Shown: piece after piece, positions 26,700-39,298 of the stretch
How positions within the stretch are numbered: the first letter of the stretch is position 1
Layout: the number at the start of each line of letters is the position of its first letter
Assembly (NCBI RefSeq): GCF_907164915.1
Contig: NC_061867.1
Span: 53,695,852 to 53,759,851, forward strand
Length of the DNA stretch: 64,000 nucleotides
Origin: Impatiens glandulifera
Taxonomy: Eukaryota; Streptophyta; Magnoliopsida; Ericales; Balsaminaceae
Reading direction: 5' to 3'
Notes under the pieces: generated by a model
Database searches by the model: none
Told to the model about the DNA's origin: nothing
The model's input: the letters and a program-made list of their open reading frames with translations, nothing else
Translations under genes and position numbers: made by a program

Positions 26700-29600
26700 A
26701 TAGGAAAATGGATGGTTTTGCGGATGAGATTGCAAATCGGAAACTACTTCCGTGGAATTTCTTACTTTTTGTATTGATAGATCGTTTTGGAGCATTTAAA
26801 GATTTTTGTATGGTTTCGTAAGTCGAATTTGATATAGTTTTGTTTTATTAATCGACGAAGAACCATTGTTGATTTGAGACAAGGCTATTATTTCCGAAAA
26901 CATATGTATACAAGTTGTTCTATGAAGGCCAAATTTTGTTTAGTTTAGTTAAAATATAGATTTATCTTACAAAATCTTTCCAACAAATTGTTCAAATTTT
27001 ATGATTATTTTGATTTTATAAAAACAAAGTTAATTTATATTTATACATTAAAAAAAAAATACTTTTTTAAATAAATAAACTCATATAATTCATTTTATAA
27101 TTATAATTAATTTTAGTGTTATTTCTTGTTTGTTCATTATTATTATTATAAATTGTTTTCATGAAAGAATAGTTCTATATTGGGTTTTTTACTAAAAATC
27201 CTTATATTAAATCTTATTTTTTTTAAAAATTATATAGTAATTTAATTTTTGAATATAGAAGAAAATTAGAATGATTTAATATAATTCATTTTTACATCAA
27301 ATAATTATTATTCTTTTACAAACAACCCAACATAAAATAAGCTCCAAAACAATTTTTTTAATTTTTTTTTAAAATCTCAAATAATTTAAACATAAAATAA
27401 GCTCTAAGTCAAGTTAATTATTTTCAAAAAACACAATAAAAATATCAAATAATCCAACATTATACAAACTAAAAAAAGGAAATGAACCAGTCTTGAGAAG
27501 TGAAAAAATAAATTAATTTGAATGGAAACAGCTAAGAGAAGAGGACACCGCATAGGAATACTTAATTATTATATATAAAAGTATTTCAATATAAATGTAT
27601 GATATTATATTTTTATCAATTTCAATAATATATATATATATTTAATAAACCAACTTTCCTGTTGGCAATGGACGGCAGCCAATGATTAACCTAGTTGGCC
27701 ATTACACAACAGCCTGTGCAATAATCTAGTTAATTGATTTTCTATTGTTTTTAAATTAATTTAATAATTCTAACTATGTATTATGTTATCATATTCAAAT
27801 GTTTAAAATGTATCTAAATATGTTCAGTTTATTCGTTTGCATTTTCATTAAATCATCTGATATTCATTATTTGCAACAATATTTCATCGTTTTATTGAAT
27901 TTATAAGCAAAAAAATGTTCACAAGAACTATAAGTTATACCTAAAGGGGGTATTTTTGAGAATCACATATCTTTCAATATATTCTAAATTGATATACAAA
28001 CAAAATATACATAAATAAAAAGAGATAAAAAAACATAATGATAAACTCTTTATTTCTATTATGAAAATTAAAGAATCCGGAATTTCAAGATCTGAATGAT
28101 GATGTCAAATATTCCTTAGGGTCTTGTTTGATTAAAGTTATGATCATAATAGAATTTCATTATGACTAGTAAATTACATAAATACTCAATTCATTGATTC
28201 AAACAATTAGTTATCGTTATCATTAGGTTAATGGATGAAATACGTTTATTACTTTGTGATAAAGTCTTGAATATCTAAGATTTTAATAGTTAAAATTTTA
28301 TACACATAATTCAAAATTTAAATCACATTCAATAAAATGACCCAAGTTCCAACTTAAAATGCATAATAATATATAATGTTTTCAAATACACCCATGAATA
28401 TTTTACCAAAATCTCTTAACAAACAAAATCGCAACAAATGCTTAAACCTTGTTTGATATAGGTTGTTTTGGGATTTTTGTTTTAGATTTATCGATAATTT
28501 CATGCCTTCGAGACATCATCTTTATCGACGATTTCATCCATCAACTCCTATGGACGTTTTCGGACCATAAATGAAAGAGATGATCAAACCGTTTGCTCGA
28601 AATTGACAGACCCTCGAGTATGATCCAGTTTCTACTAGTCCTAAGAGTGAGTTTTTCAGAAATTATTTTTCTATCCCGTTAACTATTATTCTAATAATAA
28701 AAAACACTCATTTCATCAATTAAAATATTAAAATACTCTTATTTTATTTTAATTTTATATAATATAAATTTTAAATACAAAAGAACATTATTATAATTCT
28801 AAGTAATTAAAAATCCAAACAACCTACATTTTCTTGATTAAACAAACATGGTTAAATTTTAAACAAAATCCCACCAAAGCCCTTGAATAACCAACATCAA
28901 ACAACCTTTTAGAACATAATAATAAAAGCAATAACACTAAGAAATAGTGCTTCCCAAACATTAAAAACCCACCCACTAACCAACCACATGGAATTGTTCC
29001 TTGTTATCAAGTGACAAAGAATGAGTCAAAAGGAAATAAAAGTTAGCATATACTTAGCCAACTATATTCCACCCATATAATTGACAGCCATAAATGAAGG
29101 AATAAAAAATATCATGTAAATAAGTCAAAACAATCCCTCAATCTAGCCGCACATTTTTTTATAGCATAAACTTTGTCTTCACAATGTTTGACATTAACTT
29201 GTCCAAAATAATAAATCCAAAGTCTAATCAGAGGTATATTTACTTGTTTAATCATGTTGATTAAACAAAACCATAGAATAGAAAGAACATAGACAAAGCC
29301 AAAAAAATAGATTATTCATAAGATAAACACAAATTAACAATAAACTATCCTTTTCAATGGTTGATTATGGCTCATAATATTAGTCAATTCTTTTTATGTG
29401 GGTCAGTTTTCTAGAACTCGCCAAATGTAAAGTTACGACTATAGCGCGAAAAGGAACACACATGGCAAGTACATGGCAAGTTGGTGTCGATAATGTAAAA
29501 ATATTTTGTGTCTTCTTGTTAAGATTTTATTTTTGCTAGTTGAATCTTATATGGGATATGAGAAAGGAAAAGAAAGTTGTTGCTATTAACCTTTATTTCC

Positions 29601-30388
29601 CCTATATTTTACATTTTTTATCTTTTTAGTTTTTGAAAAAGATCATTTCAATATAAAATAAGTTGTTGAATTAGATTAATAAATAATAACAAGAAAATCT
29701 TTATCTTAAAAGAAAACATGCAAGTAACAAAGAAGAATAACAAAAGAAAAACGAGACTCAACACATCTCTCTAGTCCTGAGGACAAGGGATCCCATCCGA
29801 GTCCCTAACTAGTGTCACGAAGATGACCCTACATAAGATGCAATCAATTGTAAAGAGTTGTTGAAAGTTATACCCAACTAGTGAGTTGTTGAAAGTTATA
29901 CCCAACTAGTGTACGAAGATGACCCTAAGTAGTTGAACAAAGATACGATTTCTCCTCAACTCAATAGGGTATCATAAGAATTGTGTCAAAGCTTTACAAT
30001 TCAATAGGGTGTCATAAGAATTGTCACAACTTTACCCTTTGAGTATCATAAGAATTGCGTATTTTGTTGGTGATCCCACGCTCTAAATGTCACTAGTCGA
30101 AATTCAAAGATAGTCGAAATTCAAAGAGAGTGTAAAAGACAATATGAAATCGGATCATGTCAAGTAAAAACAAACTTAATCGAAACAAAAGCATTAGAAT
30201 AGTATTTTTCGAGGTCAAATTTAAGTGTATTCCATATAAAAAAAGATAAGGTTACATAAATTGAATGAATAAAAAGACATTATCAAGATTAAAGATAGAT
30301 GATCATCTATAAAAACCCTCTCATAGACAAACAAAGCCGGTCGGTCGGAGTCAAAGTCACCGGAAAACTCAAAACCCAAACTCAATAA
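26700..30388. other. AT-rich intergenic DNA between FCF1 and the desaturase
   Basis: No coding region recognised. AACATAAAATAAGCTC recurs at about 27340 and 27400. Patches near 28470-28640 and 29760-30130 are less AT-rich but give no recognisable protein in any frame. Both flanking genes end here or point inward, so 3' UTRs are expected at the edges. Confidence 0.55.
29855..29910. repeat. Perfect 28-bp tandem duplication
   Basis: GAGTTGTTGAAAGTTATACC...ACTAGT occurs twice back to back (29855-29882, 29883-29910). Confidence 0.9.
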
Positions 30389-31708
30389 TCATCCATGAGT
30401 ATTCACAGCCTCCCAAAGAATACATCTAGCTTCCATAGCAGCCTTCTTCAAAGTCCTAATAGTCTCAACATTCGCATCATAAAAAGACAAACTCCTATAA
30501 TTCAAACCATGTTTCTTACACAAATCTCTAACAACCGGCGAAATCTTCCTCAATTGACATCTAGGTAATCTAGGAAACAAATGATGTTCAAGTTGAAACT
30601 GTAATCCACCATGAAACCAATCCATCCAATCCGAACAAGCAATATCAATTGTTCCATTCGTTTGTTTCTCAAACCAATCATTCCCACATGGAGGACCCAC
30701 ATGTGTATTCGCAGCAAAATGGTTTAAACAAAATTGTATATGTTGAATTGCCGTCACTGCAAAACTAATCAAAACGAATAGAATCCTCTCCGGCCAATTC
30801 GGTAGTGATGAAACTAGTAAAGGAAACCATGTCCAAAAAACAAGAATTCCTAATATGTTCAAACCCCTATCTGGAATTCTTCTTTTTGAAAACAAAAGTA
30901 GTAATGTTTGTAAGAACAGATTCACTCTAGCTACACACATAACAGGGTAGAATGTTATATGTTGATAACTAACCATGAATTTTGACATTGAATCGAATGT
31001 TAATTCACGGCCGTAGAATTCAGATCTGATTGAATCAAAGATCTTTGTTGAGACTGCAAAAACGGGTAAGTGTTGTAAATCAGGATCATAATCTAGACTG
31101 TTAACTGCGATATGATGAGCATTATGAGTCCATTTCCACCAAGCTATGCTGATTCCGGTCAGACAGTTGCCGGAGATAATTTGGGCTAGTTTATTAAACC
31201 CTTTTGTAGTCATCATATTGTAATGACCTGAATCATGACCTAAATAAGAAACTTGAACCCATGAAAAACCCAGTAAAGCTCCGGCGAACATATGAACCCA
31301 GAAACTGTTTGAACATAGGACACCGGCGATTGATGATAGAAACAAGATTGAAATGAAACAAAGGGATTTGATCACGACATGTTCTTTTTTCTCAAACATA
31401 CCGGATTTAGTAAATTCTGTGGCTAGTTTTCGATAATCTTTGGAGAGTTCGTTTACTTGATAATCTTGAAGATGGAAACCGGTGAATAGATTGTCGAGAC
31501 GGTGCCAAACGGTGGTGGGATGAAAGGCGATGAATGCGTCGGTGGCGTCTTGGCCGGAGAGATTTAAGAGAGGAATGTCGCCGCCGGGATGGATTTTTGA
31601 CCATTCTGTAACGTTGTAAACTTTTCCTTGAATTGAAATCCAGAGATCTTCTGGTTTGTTATGAAGACTGAGTTGTTCTTGAGTTATGTATTTTTTTTCC
31701 AACGCCAT
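30389..31708 (-). CDS. SLD: Delta-8 sphingolipid long-chain-base desaturase (cytochrome b5 fusion)
   Basis: Intronless ORF of 439 aa, near the usual length. An N-terminal cytochrome b5 domain has the heme motif HPGG at 40-43. The desaturase domain has the three His boxes HDSGH (158-162), HNAHH (195-199) and QLEHH (372-376); Gln in the third box is characteristic of front-end desaturases fused to b5. Hydrophobic segments flank the boxes (about 113-150 and 290-320). Expected reaction: introduces a cis or trans delta-8 double bond into sphingoid bases or ceramides in the ER. Motifs alone do not exclude a delta-6 acyl-lipid desaturase, which evolved from this family in a few plants; delta-8 is the default reading. 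The start is the first in-frame ATG, in the usual MALEKKYIT context. Confidence 0.93.
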   Translation of the reverse strand: MALEKKYITQEQLSLHNKPEDLWISIQGKVYNVTEWSKIHPGGDIPLLNLSGQDATDAFIAFHPTTVWHRLDNLFTGFHLQDYQVNELSKDYRKLATEFTKSGMFEKKEHVVIKSLCFISILFLSSIAGVLCSNSFWVHMFAGALLGFSWVQVSYLGHDSGHYNMMTTKGFNKLAQIISGNCLTGISIAWWKWTHNAHHIAVNSLDYDPDLQHLPVFAVSTKIFDSIRSEFYGRELTFDSMSKFMVSYQHITFYPVMCVARVNLFLQTLLLLFSKRRIPDRGLNILGILVFWTWFPLLVSSLPNWPERILFVLISFAVTAIQHIQFCLNHFAANTHVGPPCGNDWFEKQTNGTIDIACSDWMDWFHGGLQFQLEHHLFPRLPRCQLRKISPVVRDLCKKHGLNYRSLSFYDANVETIRTLKKAAMEARCILWEAVNTHG

Positions 31709-31984
31709 TGTTGTGAGAGGAAATCTTGGTTTGAAAAAGATGGGTTTTTTATTTTTATTTTAAAGGAGATGAAGATGGAATCTTTTTCAGCTTTTTTGCA
31801 AGTTGGAGATGATGATGATGAACTGGGATTTGTTCCTTTAGATAAAGACAGAGACGATGAAAAGAGACGACTTTTATTTGTACTATAAACCGCGTAAATT
31901 GTTCGGTTTGTAATAAATAAATGGGTTTCTAAGAACTTGTTTGATTTCACTTTCTTACCGTATTTTTTTTTTTTTGAGAATTTA

Positions 31985-33190
31985 TCAATTAAAATATAAA
32001 AATATTATTATTTTAATAATTAAAGAGTAATTAAAAACCCAAAAATGCATTTTCTTATCGGATGAAATTTTGTAGACAATTTCAAGAAATTCTTAAAAAT
32101 AATTCAAAATCAAATAAGCTTTCTAGAATTATTTGAATAATCAACGGAAACTTTCAAATAATTCCGTTGTCATGGGGCCGTGGGACGGCCATAGACTGTG
32201 ATTATCCTTATTATGTTTAAGGTCGGTTTTGCGTTTTTCAAATAAATTATTAGTGAAAAAATTTATAATATATTAATATTTTAAAAATTAATTAGAGAAT
32301 AAAATAGTTTTTTAATAAATTAATTGATTTAATTAATAAATATATGGATAAAAAATATTTTTAATTATCGATTAATATTAAAAATGATAAGAATTGTTTA
32401 AGTATAACCACAAAACATGATAAAAATAAATAAAAAATCGCGTTACATAATAAGTTATCGAGCTCGTAAGTTCTCTACTATCGATTCTACGGTCTTTCCG
32501 GATGAAATGTAATAAAACGTCGTAATAGTAACATTATGAACGATATGCATTAGATGACTACGATTATTAAAAGTTTGACGATTTCTCTCCAACCAGATAA
32601 TTCACTAAAAAAATAATTTGAATAATAATCAAAATAGGTAAAACTGTTGTATCAGTTGTATAATTCAAAATTCTCAATAATTATTCAAATACTCAGACAT
32701 TACTCAATGAATTCTAATAAAATTACAAAAAAAACTATAAATTTTAGTCATCCTAGACAATATAAAAGTAAGTGAGTTGTCGATTTTTACTACTCGTCAC
32801 AAATACGATTAATCATAGTACAAAATTTTTTCATGCAAATATCATCCCTAAAAATTTCAATGTGAATAAAGCTAAATATATTTTTAAGATTTTATCACTC
32901 AATTTACTAATTATAAAATATTAAAATACTATTACTTTAATAATTAAAATCTAAATAAAAAAACAAATAATTTCTTAACAGATAAAATTTTGTGGACAAT
33001 TTCAAGAAATTCTAAAAAAAGAAAAAAGAATCAAGATCAAACAAAGCTTTGGGATAATTGACTAATCAACGGATTATTTAAAATAACTTTCAAATAATTC
33101 CGTTGAAGTGGGGCGGCCATAGACTATGCTTATCCTTATAAATTAATAGTGAAAAGGACTTTGTAATGTATTATTATTTTAAGAATAAAT
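31985..33190 (+). repeat. Direct duplication, two copies of about 250-300 bp
   Basis: Copy 1 (about 31985-32230) and copy 2 (about 32895-33150) share ATGAAATTTTGTAGACAATT/ATAAAATTTTGTGGACAATT, TTTCAAGAAATTCT, AATCAACGGA, CTTTCAAATAATTCCGTTG, and CGGCCATAGACT with TATCCTTAT. Offset about 905 bp. Confidence 0.75.
32456..32610 (-). mobile_element. LINE remnant (extreme C-terminus of ORF2)
   Basis: The minus strand encodes IIWLERNRQTF followed by an open tail (NNRSHLMHIVHN... SIVENLRAR) ending in TAA near 32457. The IWxERNxRxF motif is typical of the end of plant LINE ORF2. It lies between the two copies of the direct duplication. Confidence 0.55.
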
Positions 33191-35709
33191 TGGAAAATAT
33201 AAGATTTTTTAAAAAAAGTTAATTGATAAATAGATAGATAAAATTATTTTTACCAAACAAAGTTATATTTAGTTATTGATTATTTTGTGTTAGGAAAAAT
33301 ATTAAAAGTATTAATATTGAATAAAAAGTAATTAAAAAATTATAAGTTATTTTAGTATTTTTTATTTTATAAAAGGAATTGATGAAAGGAATATGTAAAA
33401 GAATGTTTTGTTTTTTTAAGAATTATTTTTAAATAATTCTTACCAAACAATATTTAATTATCTTTTTTCTTCTAAATGTAATAATATAATTATTAAATAA
33501 AAACTTAGACAATACAAACAAAATTCAAATAATAAGATATTTGTCATGGACATGAATGAATTTAGGAATAATTTGGTTTGAGTTATTTAAATAACTTTAC
33601 TTAATTAAACATTAATTTATTATTCTTTTAATTAATTAAAATATAAAATATTATATATTTTAAAATATTAATATTTATTTTATTATTATATATTAATACC
33701 TTTTAAATATTTTTATAAAAAATATTTTTCATATCCTCAAAAATCATCATCAATCAAATGAGACCCGAACTTGAGTTGTTTTTACTAAATAAAGTTCGAA
33801 CTTTCAATTGCTTCGTATGAGTTTTCAATTATCACAATTTTAGTTATTTAAAATTTTCTTATAAATTGTACTCTTATTTTAAAATTGTATTTTCATTCTA
33901 TTAAATTAACATATTTAAAAAAGTATAATTTTTTTTTCAAATTTAAAATTATTCTCAAACATTACCTATTTTTTTAACCAAATAAAACCGTATTTAACAG
34001 TTTTGAATTCATATAACTAAAAAAAATATTTAATTTAAAACACATAAATACATTCAAATTGATAAATCGTACACAAAATTACGTCTTTATAAAGTTTTAA
34101 ATAATTAATACAAATCTATATTTTATTAAAAATTTCTCAAATTACACTTTTTTTTAGTTACCAAATTAATTTCGACAAATTAAAATGCACAAATCTTAAA
34201 AAATTAAATTTTTAACTTGTAAATATCATTTCATTTACTAATAAATTAATTAAAAAAATAAAATAATAAATTAAAATAAAAAATAAAAGTTTTGTCAATT
34301 TGATAAAAGTCTCTTAGATACATATTTGATAATTCTAACCTCATAGGTAAAAATTCAAAATTCGAGCCGATAAAACAAACCCAAATTTGAGTCTAAAATA
34401 GCAAATTACGCCATAAGTAAACTCAATAAAACTAGTCTTATAATTTATTATGTTTAATATTTAATTTATTTAGAGTTTTTTTATTTATATTATTCATTAA
34501 CGTTAAAGCTAAGTGGGGCCTACGTTTCTCCTGCCAGGCCAACAACACGTGGGTTGATTTCATGAATAAGAACAAACCGACATGCATAAGTTTGTTAGAT
34601 ATAATCCACATACCAAAAATATTATTATTTTATATTTTTTTATAACATTTAAAATATTAAATTAAAAATATATTCTTATTAGTGTAACTAAATAAAATAA
34701 TTTTATTTAAAAAATACTAATGATTTAAAATAATCACATTTATATATTTAATTAAATTTATTCTCCATATATTCATCTCCTTTCTAGGCTCTTCTAGACG
34801 TGAGAAGTTTTTCTTCAATGAGTCACATAGCCTTTTGTCATGTTCTTAAGCCAGTCAAACCTTTAATTATTATTATTATTTTATTTTCTTCAATGCTAAG
34901 TAATTTGTAAGGAAGACTATTCAAATAATATTAAAATTAATACTTAATAGTCCATAATTATCAAATTTCATTCAATGTCATAAAAAAAAGTTTCAAATAA
35001 TCTCCATGATATATGATAATATGAGAAGAGTATTACCTTAAAATAAATAAATAAAAAATTTCCCTCACCTTTGGTACTTTTTCTATCTAACAATTTAAAA
35101 AATTAACTAATTTTTTATTTCAAATCTAAAACCTTAGAGATGTGAATATTAAATAAAGTAATAATATATATATATATATATATATATTATATTTAATTGA
35201 GATCATGATTCACTCACCAAATTTATTTTTCAATTTATTCATGAAACCAATTAAGAAATCCCAAATGATTAGGTGTATAATTGATAAAACCAATTACAAA
35301 GCATATATATTGACCACATAAAATAGAGATGCACTAATTTAATTTATTTTTTGTAAGTCATATAAATAAAATAAGATATAATAATTAAAAAATAATTAAC
35401 ATAATAAATAAAATTTTTAGTTGATTTGGGCTTTAATAAAAAAGAAAAAGAAAATTTGTTGGGCTCCTAGCCCAAGGAACATGTTTGACTTACCCAATTA
35501 GGTTTAATTAGAAAAGTCATAATTTTGGAAGTTATATCCGTGAATAAATTCATATCCGAGAATGTTTTATTACTTTTTTTTTTCTCTTTTGGTTTTCTTG
35601 ACAATTTTGATATTATTTACCTAACTAAATAAAATCACAAATTTATTTAAAAATAATAACAACATTTTTTTAATTAATTATGAATTATAAAAAATGTTAT
35701 TAACATGTG

Positions 35710-35808
<99 letters not shown>

Positions 35809-37884
35809 GTTAGACTAAAATTAATGGAGTGGATAAAGATGGTTTTGAGATTTTGACAAATTAGTTATGTAAAATTTAAAAATGGTTGACATCTTAAAAC
35901 GTTTTTTCGATTCGATAGTTTTTACTTATAACTTACATTACTCTCGAATCCTAAGTGGGATTAAGAATCAAAATATAGGCTAAACTAGAGTATAACTTAA
36001 TGTTGCTTTCATTAAATCTAATGACTTACCTTCCTTTCGAATCTCGTAAAAAAAAATGAAAGTACAATTTTATCGAAAGTCGTCTTCTATAAAATGAGGT
36101 GAAGAACCGAAATATGATTTAATGATATCGATTAGACTAGTTTTGACTTTTTAGAGTCGCTACCTAATTTTCTCTTTATGAAATTAGAAAATAAAATATT
36201 TTGCGTTGAATAAAGAGATTCTGATCGTATAGAAAAATATCTGAAAAACTAAATTAGTTAATAATTTATAAAACTTACAAATAATATCTAAATAAAAATA
36301 AATTTCTAAAGTAATTATTATCAATTAACTAAAAATAATTAATTATTTTAAATTGATTGTAAAATGTTCGTTTTAGATTTTCTTATTTATTTATTTATGA
36401 ATGATGAAATCATATTTACAATCGGAGAAATGATTAATTCAACAAAAAAAATCAAATATATATAAAAAAGTAAAATAAAAAAAATTTAAAAAATAATTGT
36501 GGCACAATAAGAGCAGTAGGCATCAAAGAATGATAGATCGCCACACCTCACACAATCTTAGACTCCCAAGTCATCTCAGAATTCAAGGCTTAGGAGATCT
36601 TAGGATGCTTCACACAAAAAGTGGTTTTCGGTGCCAACTATCATTTGACGAAAAGTGGGTCCGATAGAAATAGACTTCATGATATTGGTCACAATGTTTA
36701 ATTTGAAAACCTCCAAAATCTACATAAATCAAACACATTTAAAAGGTCAATGAAAAGGAAATTTGAGTGAAAAAATTGGGCGGACAACTCTAAGCGTATA
36801 ACTACATTATGGATATTAACTACAATCAGAAAAGAGCAGAAAATCGAATAAACTAGAAAGTCATTCTAGACTTTTCTGACTAATCGGTTTTCTGAGAAAG
36901 GTGTTTTCGTATTATAAGTAATTATTTTATTTATGGTAAATGTTAATTGCGTTTTTTTTGAATCTTATTATAAACCATGACATAATTTTTGTGAAATATG
37001 TGTTTATTTCTTTTACAACAAATCTATAAATTGAATCATGATTTGGAGGAAGGCAGACAAGCAAATCTAATTTGGTCATTTTTTTTTTTTTTTATAGTTT
37101 TTGTATTTTCCCTGTTTAGATATGCTTGAAGAAAATTGAATTTCTAAGATTGATTTAACCGCATATTTGAAAGGTATACTTTTGTAATCAAAATAATCTT
37201 TCAAGATTTTAATTAAAATGTAACATAGGACAACAAATTAGAAAATACAACATCCCCTTTAGTGGAATATACAAAAGTATAATTTAATAGAATTTTGACG
37301 TTAAGATTTCTATTTTTTCTAATTCCTTCTGCAATGACATGAATAATTATGGGTGAAAGATTAATAATAATATAATCAATCTAATTCAATTCAAAGACCC
37401 TCTAACCTTTATCTTCTGTAAATCCTGAATTTTATTCATGACTTCAAATTTTAGGCATTAACATGTTCCATGCTTTTGATAATACTATTATTGTTTCATG
37501 AAATTTTGTTGCATGAATCATGAGTTCAAATTGTCTTGTGATGAGTAATCATGATGCACCTCATACAGTTGAAGATTAAAAAAAAACTTCTTTTTTTTTG
37601 GTATGGAAAAGATAGAAAACTCAATAATAAAAGACCTAATTTAGGCAAAAGAAAAACAAAAAAAACATTACAAAGCCAAATAAGTAAATACGGATAATCT
37701 GGTTAACATAATTTTAAATTTAGTTTTATTATTGAATCTTTCACAAAAGATGAAGTTTTATTAGTACCGGATCGATCTCATAGTAAGAGACAAACCCCTC
37801 GGGTCATTTGCTAATACATTGATATGAGTCCGGTCGATTAAAGAGGCACCTTGAAGTCAAATACTGGCTTTTAAGATATTTCAT
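33191..37884. other. AT-rich intergenic DNA
   Basis: No gene recognised. Contains the AT microsatellite at 35713-35803 and a shorter TA tract near 35163-35188. The stretch 35830-36860 is less AT-rich and could be decayed retrotransposon non-coding DNA, but I found no LTR ends or coding remnants. Confidence 0.55.
35713..35803. repeat. AT dinucleotide microsatellite
   Basis: About 45 TA units without interruption. Confidence 0.95.
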
Positions 37885-37893
37885 GCAAGCTAC
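37804..37893 (-). pseudogene. Distal half of a small cysteine-rich peptide gene split by the large MULE
   Basis: Reading the minus strand from the target duplication (37893-37885) outward gives 29 in-frame codons then TGA (37806-37804), containing three Cys counting the one in the duplication. The frame joins without shift to the Cys-containing frame on the other side of the element (55468-55630). Across the excised element the Cys spacing would be C-x4-C-x3-C-x12-C-x9-C. The family is not identified. Confidence 0.35.
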
Positions 37894-38455
37894 CAGTTCA
37901 GATCTTCTGCTACCGATTGCCGTGTTCCCCTGTGGCGGACCAATCAGATTGCAGCATTATTAATTTAATAATAAATCAATCTGGGCAGGAGACGGAGGGA
38001 GGGAGAATCCAGAATCCGGGTTTAGGCCCGGGTTCACACCAGACGCCGTTAACGGAAGCGCCTTTTAACGCCAGGAAATAATATAATATTCAGATGATAA
38101 ACAGATAAGATATCTTCGCTCCGGGCACCGTGTCAGAGGGGAGGGTGAGATGCGATGAGAGCGAAGATCTACACGCCCGTTGCCATGACCCTCATGTAAA
38201 TCCCCCATACCCACCCATGAGAAGACCGCCTGCCTTCCATGAAAATACACTAACACGTCTATGTGAAGACCGAATTGACAGGGATTTTATATTTACGTTT
38301 ATTAAATATTAATTTAATTTATTAAAAAACACATGCAGCGATATAATATTCGCTTCAATTAATTCATTCAATTTTTTTCTAGGAATTTTATTTAATTTTT
38401 TATTTCATTTTTTGGTCTTGGAGACCCTCTGGAGCGAAGATATATTTGCTTCAAT
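37894..38455 (+). repeat. Left terminal inverted repeat of the 17.6-kb MULE
   Basis: Matches the complement of 54950-55467. The outer 200 bp are GC-richer than the surroundings and include GGGTTTAGGCCCGGGTTCAC and GCCGTTAACGGAAGCGCC. The inner part contains the palindromic 16-mers at 38338-38353 and 38434-38449. Confidence 0.9.
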
Positions 38456-39125
38456 TAATTTTAATAATTATATTTCCGTTTATTACATATTAATTCAATT
38501 AATTTATATATATTTTTTTTTAATTTTATTTAATTTTGTTATTTAATTTTTTTTGCCTCGAGACACTCTGGAGCGAAGATATATTTGCTTCAATTAATTT
38601 TAATAAAAACATCATGTAAACCCCCCAACCCACCCATGAGAAGACCGCCTGCCTACCATGGAAAGACACTTACCCGTCTATGTAAAGACCAAAATGACAT
38701 GGATTTTATATTTCCGTTTATTAAATATTAATTCAATTAATTGAAGATGACATGCAGCAACCGAACAAATCTTCGCTTCAATTCCTTGGGTATTTTTATT
38801 TTTTTTATTTTTTTTCCGTTTATTAATAAATGTTAATGTAATTAATTTAAATTGACAATCAGTAAACGACCAAATATTCGCTTGAATTTTGTTTTTCGAG
38901 TAGACGATTGAAAGCGAAGATTTCTTATTTTCAAATAATTTTAGCCTGACGTTCATGTAAAACCACCTCCCCTCCCATGAGAAGCCAACTTGCCTGTCAT
39001 GTAAATTCACTTACCCGCGCATTTATATTCCGCGAATAAATCTTCGCTTCTATGAATAGTTTTCATTTTACATTTTTTTTTATTTTTTTTTATGAATTTA
39101 CGATATCGAACGAATATTTATTCGC
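38430..39125. repeat. Left subterminal repeats with palindromic 16-mers
   Basis: Partial copies of the unit that is tandemly repeated at the right end (CATGTAAACCCCCCAACCC, GTCTATGTAAAGACC, ATGCAGCAACCGAACAAATC). Palindromic motif copies at 38434-38449, 38573-38588, 39032-39047 and 39110-39125, plus weaker ones at about 38762, 38867 and 38913. Confidence 0.8.
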
Positions 39126-39298
39126 TTCCATGACTAGTTGATATAATTTCAATTTCCCGCTACAAGCCGACTATCCCTCAATTTCATTTTCATAAGCAAC
39201 TGTTCATATTCTTCTCTCTCTATCTCCCGGCGATAATCCAAACACTGAACGTCGAAACCCTAGATATTTCGTTTATACTACAAGGATTTCTTCTGAAC

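Noticed and set aside
26445..26795. 116-aa minus-strand ORF
   Set aside because: Antisense to the last FCF1 exons; no domain.
35830..36860. LTR retrotransposon remnant suggested by less AT-rich composition and a GAGTCGCTACCTAATTTT word
   Set aside because: No paired LTRs, primer-binding site or coding remnant visible; kept as unassigned intergenic DNA.
38065..38312. Short ORFs in the left and right MULE TIRs (also 54577-54786 and 55280-55483)
   Set aside because: Terminal-repeat sequence; not conserved between the two ends once small indels are considered.
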